Assembly: GCF_003697785.1 (NCBI RefSeq)
Contig: NZ_QOKZ01000001.1
Coordinates: 620,001 to 684,000 of the forward strand
Length of the DNA stretch: 64,000 bases
Reading direction: 5' to 3'
Source: Paracoccus alkanivorans
Lineage (GTDB): Bacteria; Pseudomonadota; Alphaproteobacteria; Rhodobacterales; Rhodobacteraceae
A program made the translations under genes and the position numbers. Each line of letters opens with the position of its first letter. The first letter of the stretch is position 1. The notes beneath the pieces were generated by a model. It did not search any database and was not told the DNA's origin. It saw only the letters and a program-made list of their open reading frames with translations. Shown in pieces: positions 38,124-47,371 of the stretch.

Positions 38124-39767
38124 ATGGCGCGTTATATATTTATCACCGGCGGGGTGGTTTCGTCCCTTGGCAAGGGTCTTGCTTCCGCCGCGCTCGGCGC
38201 CCTACTGCAGGCCCGTGGCTTCACCGTCCGGCTGCGCAAGCTGGACCCTTATCTGAATGTCGATCCCGGCACCATGTCGCCATTCGAACATGGAGAGGTA
38301 TTCGTCACCGATGACGGAGCCGAAACTGATCTGGATCTGGGTCATTACGAACGCTTCACCGGCGTATCGGCCCGCCGCACGGATTCCGTCAGTTCGGGGC
38401 GCATCTATTCCAATGTGCTGGAAAAGGAGCGCCGTGGCGAATATCTGGGCAAGACCATTCAGGTCATTCCTCACGTAACGAATGAAATCAAGGACTTCCT
38501 GGCCATCGGCGAGGATGAGGTGGATTTCATGCTCTGCGAGATCGGCGGCACGGTCGGCGATATCGAGGGCCTGCCCTTCTTCGAGGCGATCCGGCAATTC
38601 AGCCAGGATCGTCCGCGCGGACAATGCATCTTCATGCATCTGACATTGCTGCCATGGCTTGCCGCCTCGGGCGAACTGAAGACCAAGCCGACCCAGCACA
38701 GCGTCAAGGAGCTGCGCTCGATCGGGATCGCGCCCGATGTGCTGGTCTGCCGCTCGGAACAGCCGATCCCGGAAAAGGAGCGCGCCAAGATCGCATTGTT
38801 CTGTAATGTTCGTCCGGACGCCGTGATTCCCGCCTATGATCTGAAATCGATCTACGAAGCCCCGCTGGCCTATCACCGCGCCGGTCTGGATCGCGCGGTT
38901 CTGGACGCGTTCCAGATCAGCCCCGCGCCGCGCCCCGACCTGTCGCGTTGGGAAGACGTCATGGACCGGCTGGAACATGCGGAAGGCAAGGTCAGGATCG
39001 CCATTGTCGGCAAGTATACGCAGCTTGAAGATGCCTATAAATCCATTGCCGAGGCGCTGACTCATGGCGGCATGGCGAATCGGGTCCGGGTGCGGGCCGA
39101 CTGGGTGGACAGCGAAAAGCTGGAAGACGACGGCATCAACCTGCTGGACGGTTATCACGGGATCATCGTGCCGGGCGGCTTTGGCGAACGCGGAACCGAA
39201 GGCATGATCGCCACCGCCCGCTATGCGCGCGAGAAGAAAGTGCCCTATCTTGGCATCTGCCTTGGCATGCAGATGGCTGTGATCGAAGCGGCGCGCAACC
39301 TTGCGGGAATGCCCGATGCGGGATCAGAAGAATTCGACCACGAGGCCGGCAAGACCCGCTTTACCCCCGTGGTCTACCACCTGAAGGAATGGGTGCAGGG
39401 CAATTACACGGTCCAGCGCAAGGTGACGGACGACAAGGGCGGCACCATGCGCCTCGGCGCTTATACCGCTGTGCTGGAGCCCGATTCCAAGGTCTCGGAA
39501 GCCTATGGCGGCGCATTGCGGATCGAGGATCGCCATCGCCATCGCTACGAGGTCGACGCAACCTATCGCGAGGCGCTGGAAAAGGTCGGGCTCAGGTTTT
39601 CCGGCATGTCGCCGGACGGCAAGCTGCCCGAGGTGATCGAGTATCCCGACCATCCCTGGTTCATCGGGGTGCAGTCGCATCCCGAACTGAAATCCAAGCC
39701 ATTCGATCCGGCACCGCTCTTCGCCGGCTTCGTCCGGGCCGCGATGCTGGAAGGCCGGCTGGTATAG
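38124..39767 (+). CDS. pyrG: CTP synthase
   Basis: Makes CTP from UTP, ATP and glutamine. 547 residues: N-terminal amidoligase with [14 protein letters not shown] (P-loop), [22 protein letters not shown] and [16 protein letters not shown]-terminal glutaminase with Cys379 in LGICLGMQM and the His-Glu pair in VQSHPELKS. Length and all motifs are canonical. Confidence 0.97.
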   Translation: MARYIFITGGVVSSLGKGLASAALGALLQARGFTVRLRKLDPYLNVDPGTMSPFEHGEVFVTDDGAETDLDLGHYERFTGVSARRTDSVSSGRIYSNVLEKERRGEYLGKTIQVIPHVTNEIKDFLAIGEDEVDFMLCEIGGTVGDIEGLPFFEAIRQFSQDRPRGQCIFMHLTLLPWLAASGELKTKPTQHSVKELRSIGIAPDVLVCRSEQPIPEKERAKIALFCNVRPDAVIPAYDLKSIYEAPLAYHRAGLDRAVLDAFQISPAPRPDLSRWEDVMDRLEHAEGKVRIAIVGKYTQLEDAYKSIAEALTHGGMANRVRVRADWVDSEKLEDDGINLLDGYHGIIVPGGFGERGTEGMIATARYAREKKVPYLGICLGMQMAVIEAARNLAGMPDAGSEEFDHEAGKTRFTPVVYHLKEWVQGNYTVQRKVTDDKGGTMRLGAYTAVLEPDSKVSEAYGGALRIEDRHRHRYEVDATYREALEKVGLRFSGMSPDGKLPEVIEYPDHPWFIGVQSHPELKSKPFDPAPLFAGFVRAAMLEGRLV

Positions 39768-39828
39768 AGAAATGACCGGGCGATGACCCGGCCATTCCAT
39801 AACCTGTTCGACGTGACGTCGACGGGGC

Positions 39829-40242
39829 TCAGCGCTTTTTCACCACCCGGAATATCGCGGTCGCCGTGGCCAGCAGCCGTCCGTCCTCCGCGCGCAGGTC
39901 GGCTTCGATGAATTTCAGGCTTCGGCCGCCACCGGTTACGCGACCTGTCGCAGTGACCCGCCCTTCGGTGGCTCCGGCGATGAAATTCACGTTTATCGAG
40001 ACTGTCACCACGCCGCTGCCCACGTCTCCCAGATGGTTGCGCAGGGCGGTGCCGCAGCCGTTATCCAGCAGCATCGAGACAAAGCCACCATGCAGCACCC
40101 CCATCCGGTTGAGATGCTGCGGACCGATTTCAAGCGAGCAAGCCCCGGTCTGGTCGTCCGGCAGGAACGACCTGTAACCGACCAGTTCCCTCGCGCCCGA
40201 CCGATCGATCGGCAGCAAATCGTCGGCCTCGCCCTCCATCAC
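39829..40242 (-). CDS. PaaI-type hotdog thioesterase
   Basis: 137-residue single hotdog domain. The family motif is GVLHGGFVSMLLDNG, followed by VTVSINVNFIAGATEG and TGRVTGGGRSLKFIEADL. Such enzymes hydrolyse aberrant or stalled acyl-CoA thioesters and are frequent last members of ring- or acid-degradation operons. The start overlaps the acyl-CoA dehydrogenase stop (ATGA), which makes it the last gene of the beta-oxidation operon. Confidence 0.83.
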   Translation of the reverse strand: MMEGEADDLLPIDRSGARELVGYRSFLPDDQTGACSLEIGPQHLNRMGVLHGGFVSMLLDNGCGTALRNHLGDVGSGVVTVSINVNFIAGATEGRVTATGRVTGGGRSLKFIEADLRAEDGRLLATATAIFRVVKKR

Positions 40243-41327
40243 GCGGCCCTGCCTTTTGCCGCGCCGCCGAGTTCGAGCAAGCGCAACACATGGTCATTGT
40301 GATCGCCCAACTGGTGGTCGATCATCACCAGCCGCTTGGCGTAATGCGCGCCGGGATACTCCCAGGTCATGCCGATGCCGCCATGCATCTGAACCGCTTC
40401 CTCGGCGATTTTCCGGCCCATCCGCCCGATCAGGTTCTTGGCCATCGACACGTTGCGCGCCTGATCCTGCGTGCCGAAACCGGCCACTGCCGCGATGGTG
40501 ATCGAACGGCATTGCTCCAGTTCGACCAGCATGTCCACGACGCGGTGCTGCAGGGCCTGGAAGGTCGCGATAGGCCGGCCGAATTGCTGACGCTGACCCA
40601 GATAGTCGATCGTCAGGTCGATCAGATGGGCCATGGCACCCACCGCCTCGGCGCAAAGCGCGACACGGCCCAGGTCCAACGCATCTTCCAGATCGGCGCG
40701 GCAATCAGGCGACAGGCATTCCACCTTCAGGTCATCCATGACCAGATCCGATACGCCGCCACCGTCAACCATCGTGGCAGAGATCAATTCGGGGCTTTCG
40801 ACCTGGAACAGGCCAATCCCCGCATCGGTCCGCGCCGCCACAAGCAGATGATCGGCACCGGGCGCGCCATAGATGGCGGATTTGCGGCCCGTCAGCCGCC
40901 AGTCCCCGCCGTCCCGCCGCGCCTGCGCCTCGATATGGGACAGATCGCAGGCGACATGCGGTTCATAGACGGCCAGCACGGGACGCGCGCTGCCAGCCAC
41001 TATCGCCTCGACCAGATCGCTCCGGCCAAGACCCGCCAGCAGCCGCAGCCCCATCAGCGCACCCAGTAGGGGTTCGGCGCACAAGCCCCGCCCGACCTCT
41101 TCGAAGATGACCGAGACATCCTCGGCGCTGCCGCCGAAGCCGCCCTGTTCTTCGCCGATGAAAGCCCCGATAATGCCAAGCTCCGCCAGCCCGGCCCAGA
41201 TTTCAGCCGAATGCCACGGTTCGGCATAGGCATGGGCGTTCCGCGTTTCGATATCGTAATTGTCGGTCAGATAGCGGCGCAAGCTGTCCGCCAGCATCTG
41301 GTGGTCCTCGGAAAGATTGAAGTCCAT
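40239..41327 (-). CDS. pimD: Acyl-CoA dehydrogenase, small (PimD-like) subunit
   Basis: 362 residues with the acyl-CoA dehydrogenase layout (MDFNLSEDHQMLADSLRRYL; GRRQQFGR-like GQRQQFGRPIATFQALQHRVVDM; MHGGIGMTWEYPGAHYAKR). Neither common position for the catalytic base is a Glu: the late YEGT position reads HYAKR and the helix-G position reads LGRVALCAEA. It therefore probably forms a heteromer with the adjacent larger dehydrogenase, as in PimC/PimD. The ATG at 41327 has GGAGGTG upstream. The symbol is by analogy with the pim cluster. Confidence 0.75.
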   Translation of the reverse strand: MDFNLSEDHQMLADSLRRYLTDNYDIETRNAHAYAEPWHSAEIWAGLAELGIIGAFIGEEQGGFGGSAEDVSVIFEEVGRGLCAEPLLGALMGLRLLAGLGRSDLVEAIVAGSARPVLAVYEPHVACDLSHIEAQARRDGGDWRLTGRKSAIYGAPGADHLLVAARTDAGIGLFQVESPELISATMVDGGGVSDLVMDDLKVECLSPDCRADLEDALDLGRVALCAEAVGAMAHLIDLTIDYLGQRQQFGRPIATFQALQHRVVDMLVELEQCRSITIAAVAGFGTQDQARNVSMAKNLIGRMGRKIAEEAVQMHGGIGMTWEYPGAHYAKRLVMIDHQLGDHNDHVLRLLELGGAAKGRAA

Positions 41328-41331
41328 GGGA

Positions 41332-42516
41332 TCACCTCCGGAACAGTTCTTTGGCAACGATGTTGCGCTGGATTTCGTTCGAACCGCCAAAGATCGACAG
41401 CTTGCGATTGTTGAAATAGGCGGGCGCGGCGCGGGCGGCCTCGACCGGCACGGCCAATTCGTTCTCGGACAGCTCACTGGCCATAGGCGCGGCCTGCGGC
41501 CCGAGAGCCGAGCGATACAGGTCCTGGATCGCCTGCCGCACCTGTGTGCCCTTGAGCTTCAGCATCGAGCTTTCGATACCGCCTGCCGCTCCGCCCTTCG
41601 CATTGGCCAGCATCCGCAGATTGGTGATCCGCAATGCCTCCAGCTCGGTCTCGATCTCGGCGGCGCGGGCGGCATAGATCGGGTTATCCGCAATCTTGCG
41701 GCCGTCGCGGGTCATCTGCCGCGACAGGCGGTGAAAGCGCTCCATGTCCTTCATCGAAAAGCCGGTGCCGGCAATATTGGTGCGCTCATGCGTCAGCAGG
41801 TATTTGGCGATGGTCCAGCCCTGGTTCTCCTCGCCCACCAGGTTGGCGACGGGGACGCGAGCATCGGTGAAGAATACCTCGTTCACCTCATGCCCGCCCT
41901 CGATCAGCCGGATCGGGCGCATCTCGACGCCCTTGGTGTCCAGATCGACCAGCAGAAAGCTGATTCCCTCTTGCGGCTTGCCCTCGGTCGAGGTCCGTAC
42001 GAGGCAGAAAATCTTGTTGGCATGCTGGCCAAGCGTGGTCCAGGTCTTCTGCCCGTTGACGACGTAATGATCGCCGTCGCGCACCGCCCGTGTCTTGAGG
42101 CTGGCCAGATCGGAGCCCGCCCCCGGCTCGGAATAGCCCTGGCACCACCAGTCGCTGCCGTCCAGGATCCGGGGCAGGATCTCTCGCCTCTGCTCTTCGG
42201 TGCCGAATTTGAGCAGCACCGGCCCCAGCATGTTCAGGCCGAAGGGCACCAGCCGTGGTGCATTGTGCAGCGCGCATTCCTCGGCAAAGATATGGCGCTC
42301 CACCGCACTCCAGCCTGGACCGCCATATTCCTCGGGCCATGTCGCCGCCAGCCAGCCGCGCTCGTGCAGGATCGCCTGCCAGCGCAGCAGATCATCTTTC
42401 GAAAGCTCCTTGCCCGCCGCCACTTTCCCGGCTAGCTCTTCGGGCAGGTTGTCTTTCAGGAACGCACGCACCTCGTCACGGAACGCGCGCTCTTCTGGAG
42501 TGAATTCGAGGTCCAT
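41332..42516 (-). CDS. pimC: Acyl-CoA dehydrogenase, large (PimC-like) subunit
   Basis: 394-residue FAD enzyme that introduces the alpha-beta double bond. Seen are MDLEFTPEERAFRDEVRAFL, WPEEYGGPGWS, CQGYSEPGAGSDLASL (FAD/substrate loop) and the C-terminal FGGSNEIQRNIVAKELF. The usual Glu in the YEGT position is Gly here, but Glu244 in THERTNIAG occupies the helix-G position used as base by isovaleryl-CoA-type enzymes. It ends 4 bases before the small subunit gene, supporting a two-subunit enzyme. Confidence 0.8.
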   Translation of the reverse strand: MDLEFTPEERAFRDEVRAFLKDNLPEELAGKVAAGKELSKDDLLRWQAILHERGWLAATWPEEYGGPGWSAVERHIFAEECALHNAPRLVPFGLNMLGPVLLKFGTEEQRREILPRILDGSDWWCQGYSEPGAGSDLASLKTRAVRDGDHYVVNGQKTWTTLGQHANKIFCLVRTSTEGKPQEGISFLLVDLDTKGVEMRPIRLIEGGHEVNEVFFTDARVPVANLVGEENQGWTIAKYLLTHERTNIAGTGFSMKDMERFHRLSRQMTRDGRKIADNPIYAARAAEIETELEALRITNLRMLANAKGGAAGGIESSMLKLKGTQVRQAIQDLYRSALGPQAAPMASELSENELAVPVEAARAAPAYFNNRKLSIFGGSNEIQRNIVAKELFRR

Positions 42517-42520
42517 CCGT

Positions 42521-44611
42521 TCATTCCTTGTTCAGATCGGCAAAGCCGCGGCCGCTATCGGCCAATTCGCGCAAGAGCGGCGGAACCTGCCAGTAATGCG
42601 CGTCTTCCCTGGCATAGGTCTCGATCCGTTCGATCAATGTCTTGGCTCCGATCCGGTCGGCATAATTGAGTGGCCCGCCAAGATGACGCGGAAAGCCATA
42701 GCCGAACAGGAACACCGCATCGACATCGACGGGGCGCTGTGCGATCCCTTCCTGCACGACACGGGCGGCCTCGGAAATCATCGCGGTCATGTAGCGGTCG
42801 GTGATATCCTTGTCGCTGAATTCGCGCGGGGTCACGCCCGCGGCCTTGCGCTCGGCTTCGACGATGGCCACGGCATCCGGGTTCGGTTTGCGCGTCTTGG
42901 GATCGTCATAAAGATAATAGCCGCGCCCGGTCTTGCGCCCGAACCAACCATTCTCGCAAATCCGGTCGGCGATGGTGACATAGCGTTCCTCGGGCGGACG
43001 ATCCGGCGCCTTGCGCTTGCGGGTTGCCCATCCGATATCCAGCCCGGCCAGATCGCCTACGGCGAAGGGTCCCATCGCGAAGCCGAAATCCTCCAGCGCG
43101 CGGTCGATCTGCTCGAAACTCGCCCCGTCCAGCAGCATGTAATCCGCCGCCTTGCGGTAATGGGCGAGAATACGGTTGCCGATGAAGCCGTCGCAGACGC
43201 CCGAGCGCACCGCGACCTTCTTCATCCGCGCGGCCAATGCCCATGCGGTCGCCACCACCTCGGGCGCGGTCTGGTCCGCCACCACGACCTCCAGCAGCCG
43301 CATGACATGAGCCGGAGAGAAGAAATGCAGCCCGATCACGTCCTGCGGGCGAGAGGTCATCGCGGCAATGGCGTTCACGTCAAGATAAGAGGTATTCGTG
43401 CCCAGCACTGCGCCAGCCTTACAGATCCGGTCGAGCTTGCCGAAGATCCCGGCCTTGACCGACATTTCCTCGAACACCGCCTCGATCACCAGGTCGACAG
43501 GGGCGAGGCTTTCCAGATCGGTCGTTGCATTCAGGGCGGCCAGCGCCTTGTCGCGGCCATCCGCCGTCATCTTGCCGCGCTTGACTGCACCATCGAGGTT
43601 CCTGGTCACGGCAGCCTTAGCCGCCTCGGCCCGCTCGGGCGCCATTTCGATCAGCGTCACCGGGATACCGGCCTGCAACAGGGCGGTGGCGATGCCGACC
43701 CCCATCGTGCCGCCACCGATCACCCCGGCGGTCTCGACCTGACGCGGCTCTGCCTGCGCCTCGGGGATGCGCTTGACGGCGCGTTCGGCGTTAAAGGCAT
43801 GGATCAGGCCCTGCCGGTCGGGGCTGTCCATCAGTTCCATGAACAGCGCCCGCTCGGCCTTCAGCCCTTCGGCGAAGGGTTTGGCGATTTGCGCCACGGC
43901 CTCGACCGCCTTGATCGGCGCAGCCAGTGCCGGACGCTTTTTGCGCAGACGTTGGGTGGCGGCCTCAATCAGCGCGGGGTCCAGATCGACCGAGATCTCG
44001 GCTGTGCGCCGTGTCGGCAGCGAGCCGTCCAGAACCGCCCTCGCCCCGGCCAATGCGGCCTCGCGCGGGGATGCGTCATCAACGCGGTCTACGATGCCCA
44101 GCTCTTTTGCCTCATCAATAGGAACCTGACGGCCCGAGCTGATGATATCGATGGCTTTCTCCAGCGCGATCAGGCGGGGCAGACGCTGCGTTCCGCCCGC
44201 GCCGGGCAGCAGACCCAACGTTACCTCGGGCAGCCCGACCCGCGCGCCGGGCAGACCGATCCGCGCATGGCAGGACAAGGCAAGCTCCAGCCCGCCGCCT
44301 AGGGTCGTGCCATGGACAACGGCGACCACCGGCTTGCCGCTGGCCTCGATCCTGTCCAGAACATCAGGCAGGCGAGGCTCTATCGGCGGCTTGCCGAATT
44401 CGCGGATATCGGCCCCTGCCGACAGCGCCCGCCCCTCGCCATGAATGGCGATGACGCGAATCTGCGGGTCGGCATTCAGTTGCTCAATCGCATCCGACAG
44501 CCCCTGCCGCACAGCTGCCCCAAGCGCGTTGACCGGAGGATTGTTCAGGCAGATCAGCCCGATCTCGCCCTCGGTCTCGACGCGCACCGGCATTGTTTCA
44601 CTCTGGCTCAT
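42521..44611 (-). CDS. pimF: Bifunctional enoyl-CoA hydratase / 3-hydroxyacyl-CoA dehydrogenase
   Basis: 696 residues. The N-terminal crotonase domain (about 1-190) has ALSAGADIREFG, oxyanion HGTTLGGGLELALSCH and the catalytic Glu in LPEVTLGLLPGAGGTQRL. The NAD domain begins at about residue 297 with GVIGGGTMGVGIA, and the catalytic His lies in GLHFFSPAHVMRLLEVV. It would hydrate the enoyl-CoA and oxidise the 3-hydroxyacyl-CoA. Length is close to FadJ/PimF-type proteins. It lies between the thiolase and the dehydrogenase pair. Confidence 0.88.
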   Translation of the reverse strand: MSQSETMPVRVETEGEIGLICLNNPPVNALGAAVRQGLSDAIEQLNADPQIRVIAIHGEGRALSAGADIREFGKPPIEPRLPDVLDRIEASGKPVVAVVHGTTLGGGLELALSCHARIGLPGARVGLPEVTLGLLPGAGGTQRLPRLIALEKAIDIISSGRQVPIDEAKELGIVDRVDDASPREAALAGARAVLDGSLPTRRTAEISVDLDPALIEAATQRLRKKRPALAAPIKAVEAVAQIAKPFAEGLKAERALFMELMDSPDRQGLIHAFNAERAVKRIPEAQAEPRQVETAGVIGGGTMGVGIATALLQAGIPVTLIEMAPERAEAAKAAVTRNLDGAVKRGKMTADGRDKALAALNATTDLESLAPVDLVIEAVFEEMSVKAGIFGKLDRICKAGAVLGTNTSYLDVNAIAAMTSRPQDVIGLHFFSPAHVMRLLEVVVADQTAPEVVATAWALAARMKKVAVRSGVCDGFIGNRILAHYRKAADYMLLDGASFEQIDRALEDFGFAMGPFAVGDLAGLDIGWATRKRKAPDRPPEERYVTIADRICENGWFGRKTGRGYYLYDDPKTRKPNPDAVAIVEAERKAAGVTPREFSDKDITDRYMTAMISEAARVVQEGIAQRPVDVDAVFLFGYGFPRHLGGPLNYADRIGAKTLIERIETYAREDAHYWQVPPLLRELADSGRGFADLNKE

Positions 44612-44638
44612 ATCTGATCCTTTCGTTTCCCGCCGCGT

Positions 44639-45829
44639 TCAGGCGACGCGCTCGATGACCATCGCGATGCCCTGCCCGACACCGACGCACATCGACAGGC
44701 AGGCATATCGCCCGCCGCTCCGCTCAAGCTGCCGCATCGCGGTCAGGATGATCCGCGCGCCCGAGGCGCCAAGCGGATGGCCGACCGCGATCGCGCCGCC
44801 ATTGGGGTTCAGGCGGCTGTCAGCGGGATCGAGTTCGAGTTGCTTGCAGCAGGCCAGGACCTGGCTGGCGAAGGCCTCGTTGATCTCGATCAGGTCCATG
44901 TCCTGCATGGTCAGGCCAGCGCGTTCCAGCGCCTTGGGCACGGCAAAGCCCGGCCCGATCCCCATTATGCGGGGCGGCACACCGGCAATCGCGCCCGAAA
45001 CGATCCGCGCCCGGGGCTTCGGCCCCAGGTCCTTGGCACCCACCAACAGCGCCGCCGCGCCGTCATTGACGCCCGAGGCATTGGCCGCCGTCACCACGCC
45101 GCCCTCGAAGATCGGCTTCAGCGACGCCATCTTTTCCAGCGTCGTCTCGGGGCGGGGATGCTCATCCGCATCGACCACGGTCACCGCGCCCTTGCGGCCC
45201 GGGATCTCGATGGGCAAAATCTCGTCCCTGAAGAAACCATCCGCTCGCGCCGCCTCGTATTTCTGCTGGCTGGCATGGGCAAAGGCATCGCTTTCCTCGC
45301 GCCCGATCCCGTAATCCTTCGCCAGATTATCGGCGGTCTGCGGCATGGTGTAATCGCCGAACTCCTTGGCGAATTGCTTGTTCGGAAAGCGGGTGCCGAT
45401 GGTCGAATCGTAAATCTTGGGCTGGCGGTCCCAAGCGCTTGGCGATTTGCCCATCACGAAGGGCGCGCGAGTCATGCTTTCGGTGCCGCCGGCAAGATAG
45501 AGACCCGCTTCTCCCACGGTGATCGAACGGGCCGCATCCAGCGCCGCCGCCATGCCCGAGCCGCAAAGCCGGTTGACGGTCAGCCCGCCTGCCCCTTCCC
45601 GCACGCCCCCCAGAAGTCCCGCGAAACGCGCGACATTGCGGCTGTCCTCGCCCGACTGGCAGACATTGCCGAGGATAACATCCTCGATCTGCTCGACCGG
45701 CAGATCCGAGCGTTCGATCAATGCGCGGATGACCCTGGCCGCCAGATCGTCGGGGCGAACCGCCGCCAGCGCACCGGCATGACGCCCGAAGGGGCTGCGC
45801 AAACCGTCGTAGATATATCCTTGAAGCAT
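44639..45829 (-). CDS. pimB: Acetyl-CoA acyltransferase (thiolase)
   Basis: 396 residues, degradative thiolase. Nucleophile Cys89 in VNRLCGSGMAAALDAA; the second-site His in GGAIAVGHPLGASGAR; the acid/base Cys in LSMCVGVGQGIAM. FGRHAGALAAVRPDDLAARVI at the N-terminus is common to 3-oxoadipyl-CoA and PimB-type thiolases. Together with the 3-oxoadipate-type CoA-transferase in the same regulon, dicarboxyl-CoA substrates are likely, though chain specificity cannot be read directly. Confidence 0.87.
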   Translation of the reverse strand: MLQGYIYDGLRSPFGRHAGALAAVRPDDLAARVIRALIERSDLPVEQIEDVILGNVCQSGEDSRNVARFAGLLGGVREGAGGLTVNRLCGSGMAAALDAARSITVGEAGLYLAGGTESMTRAPFVMGKSPSAWDRQPKIYDSTIGTRFPNKQFAKEFGDYTMPQTADNLAKDYGIGREESDAFAHASQQKYEAARADGFFRDEILPIEIPGRKGAVTVVDADEHPRPETTLEKMASLKPIFEGGVVTAANASGVNDGAAALLVGAKDLGPKPRARIVSGAIAGVPPRIMGIGPGFAVPKALERAGLTMQDMDLIEINEAFASQVLACCKQLELDPADSRLNPNGGAIAVGHPLGASGARIILTAMRQLERSGGRYACLSMCVGVGQGIAMVIERVA

Positions 45830-45844
45830 GATCGTCCTCGTCCT

Positions 45845-47371
45845 CTAGGTTTCGTCCAGTTCAGCCCGGAAATGTTCCAGCAGCTTGTTCTTCAGAATCT
45901 TGCCCGTCGCCGCCTGTGGCAAGGCATCGGCAATGATTACCCGTGCGGGCACCTTATACGGCGCCATCCGGCCGCGCACCCAGTCCCGCAATTCAGCTTC
46001 GGTCACCTTGTCCTGCGTGGTCACGAAGGCAAGCACATCCTCATTACCGTCTCGCGCCCGTCCGACCACCGCTGAAAGCGCGACGGCAGGATGGGCGGTC
46101 AACACCGCCTCGACCTCGGGCGGGTAGACGTTGAAGCCGGAATGGATGATCAGTTCTTTCAGCCGCCCCACGATATGAACGGTGCCGTCGGCCTCCTGCC
46201 GTGCCAGATCGCCGGTGCGCAGGAAACCGTCCTCGGTCAAGGTAGCGTGGGTGGCCTCCGGGTTGCGGAAATATCCCTTCATCACATTGGGACCGCGCGC
46301 CCATAACTCGCCCACGCCGTTCTCGTCGGGCTCATGGATCAGCACCTCCATTCCCGGCACCGGCAGCCCGACCGCGGCATCGCTGCGCGGGCTCTCGATC
46401 CGGGTGGTTGCGATGCCCGGTGATGCCTCGGTCTGGCCATAGCCGTTATGCAGGACCTGCCCGAAAACCCGCTCGGCCCGCTCCTTCAGGCTCAGGTCCA
46501 GGGGAGCACCGCCCGCATAGAGATAACGTAGCCGATGCTCGGGCTTTTCGATGCCAAGCTCTTTCAGGCGCCGCAGCAGGGCGGCAAAAATCTGCGGCAC
46601 GGCGGGCAGGATGGTCACGTCCTCGCGGATATGTCGCAGCACCTCGTCGGCATCGAAGCGCGGCATGGCGATCAGCCGCGACCCACCCATCAGCCCGGCC
46701 AGGAAAACCGAGGTCAGCCCGAAGATATGGGTTCCCGGAATGACGGCCAGCGTCGTGTCCTCCGGCCCGATCCGGCGCAGCCCCGCCGAAGTCCGGCACA
46801 TGAACAGCAAATTGCCATGGGTCAGCATCACCCCCTTGGGCTCTCCAACCGTGCCGCTGGTATAGATCAGCGCGGCGGTCTGGCCGGGGCCATCCTCGAC
46901 CGGTTCGAGCATGGCTTCGCGCAGCGGCGTCACCAGCAAATCACCGCAGCGCAATTGCCCCAGTGACACGGCCTTAAGCCGCGCGGCATGCGTTCTTGCC
47001 GCCGATGACGCCTCGGGGGTAAAGACGGCACAGCGTGCATCCGCCACCTCGATCAGCCGATCCAGTTCGGCAGGAGTCAGCCGGGCATTGGCCAGTGTCG
47101 CCCACGCATCGAGACGGCTTACCGCCAATGTGACCGCCAGATAGGTGACGCAGTTTTCGCTGACCACCAGAACCCGGTCACCCGGACGCACCCCATGATC
47201 ACGAAGCTTTCCCGCGATCACCGTGACGAGTTCGCCAAGCGCAGCATAACTGTAATCGCTTCCGTCGTGATCGGTGATGGCGATGCTTGCAGGCGCGCCC
47301 TGCGACAAGACCTCGTGGATACGCCTCAAGGTTGACCTCCCCTCCGCAACTCTCCCGGCCTGTTCCATCAT
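45845..47371 (-). CDS. pimA: Acyl-CoA ligase, class I adenylate-forming
   Basis: 508 residues. AMP-binding motifs in order: IYTSGTVGEPKGVMLTHGN (P-loop), NGYGQTEASPG, GELWARGPNVMKGYF, LRTGDLARQEADG, GRLKELIIHSGFNVYPPEVE, and the adenylation Lys in PQAATGKILKNKLLE. It would activate the imported acid to its CoA thioester. The ATG at 47371 overlaps the stop of the transporter gene (ATGA) but has a weak ribosome binding site. A TTG at 47329 has GGAGGGGAGG upstream and is a serious alternative start. Confidence 0.82.
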   Translation of the reverse strand: MMEQAGRVAEGRSTLRRIHEVLSQGAPASIAITDHDGSDYSYAALGELVTVIAGKLRDHGVRPGDRVLVVSENCVTYLAVTLAVSRLDAWATLANARLTPAELDRLIEVADARCAVFTPEASSAARTHAARLKAVSLGQLRCGDLLVTPLREAMLEPVEDGPGQTAALIYTSGTVGEPKGVMLTHGNLLFMCRTSAGLRRIGPEDTTLAVIPGTHIFGLTSVFLAGLMGGSRLIAMPRFDADEVLRHIREDVTILPAVPQIFAALLRRLKELGIEKPEHRLRYLYAGGAPLDLSLKERAERVFGQVLHNGYGQTEASPGIATTRIESPRSDAAVGLPVPGMEVLIHEPDENGVGELWARGPNVMKGYFRNPEATHATLTEDGFLRTGDLARQEADGTVHIVGRLKELIIHSGFNVYPPEVEAVLTAHPAVALSAVVGRARDGNEDVLAFVTTQDKVTEAELRDWVRGRMAPYKVPARVIIADALPQAATGKILKNKLLEHFRAELDET

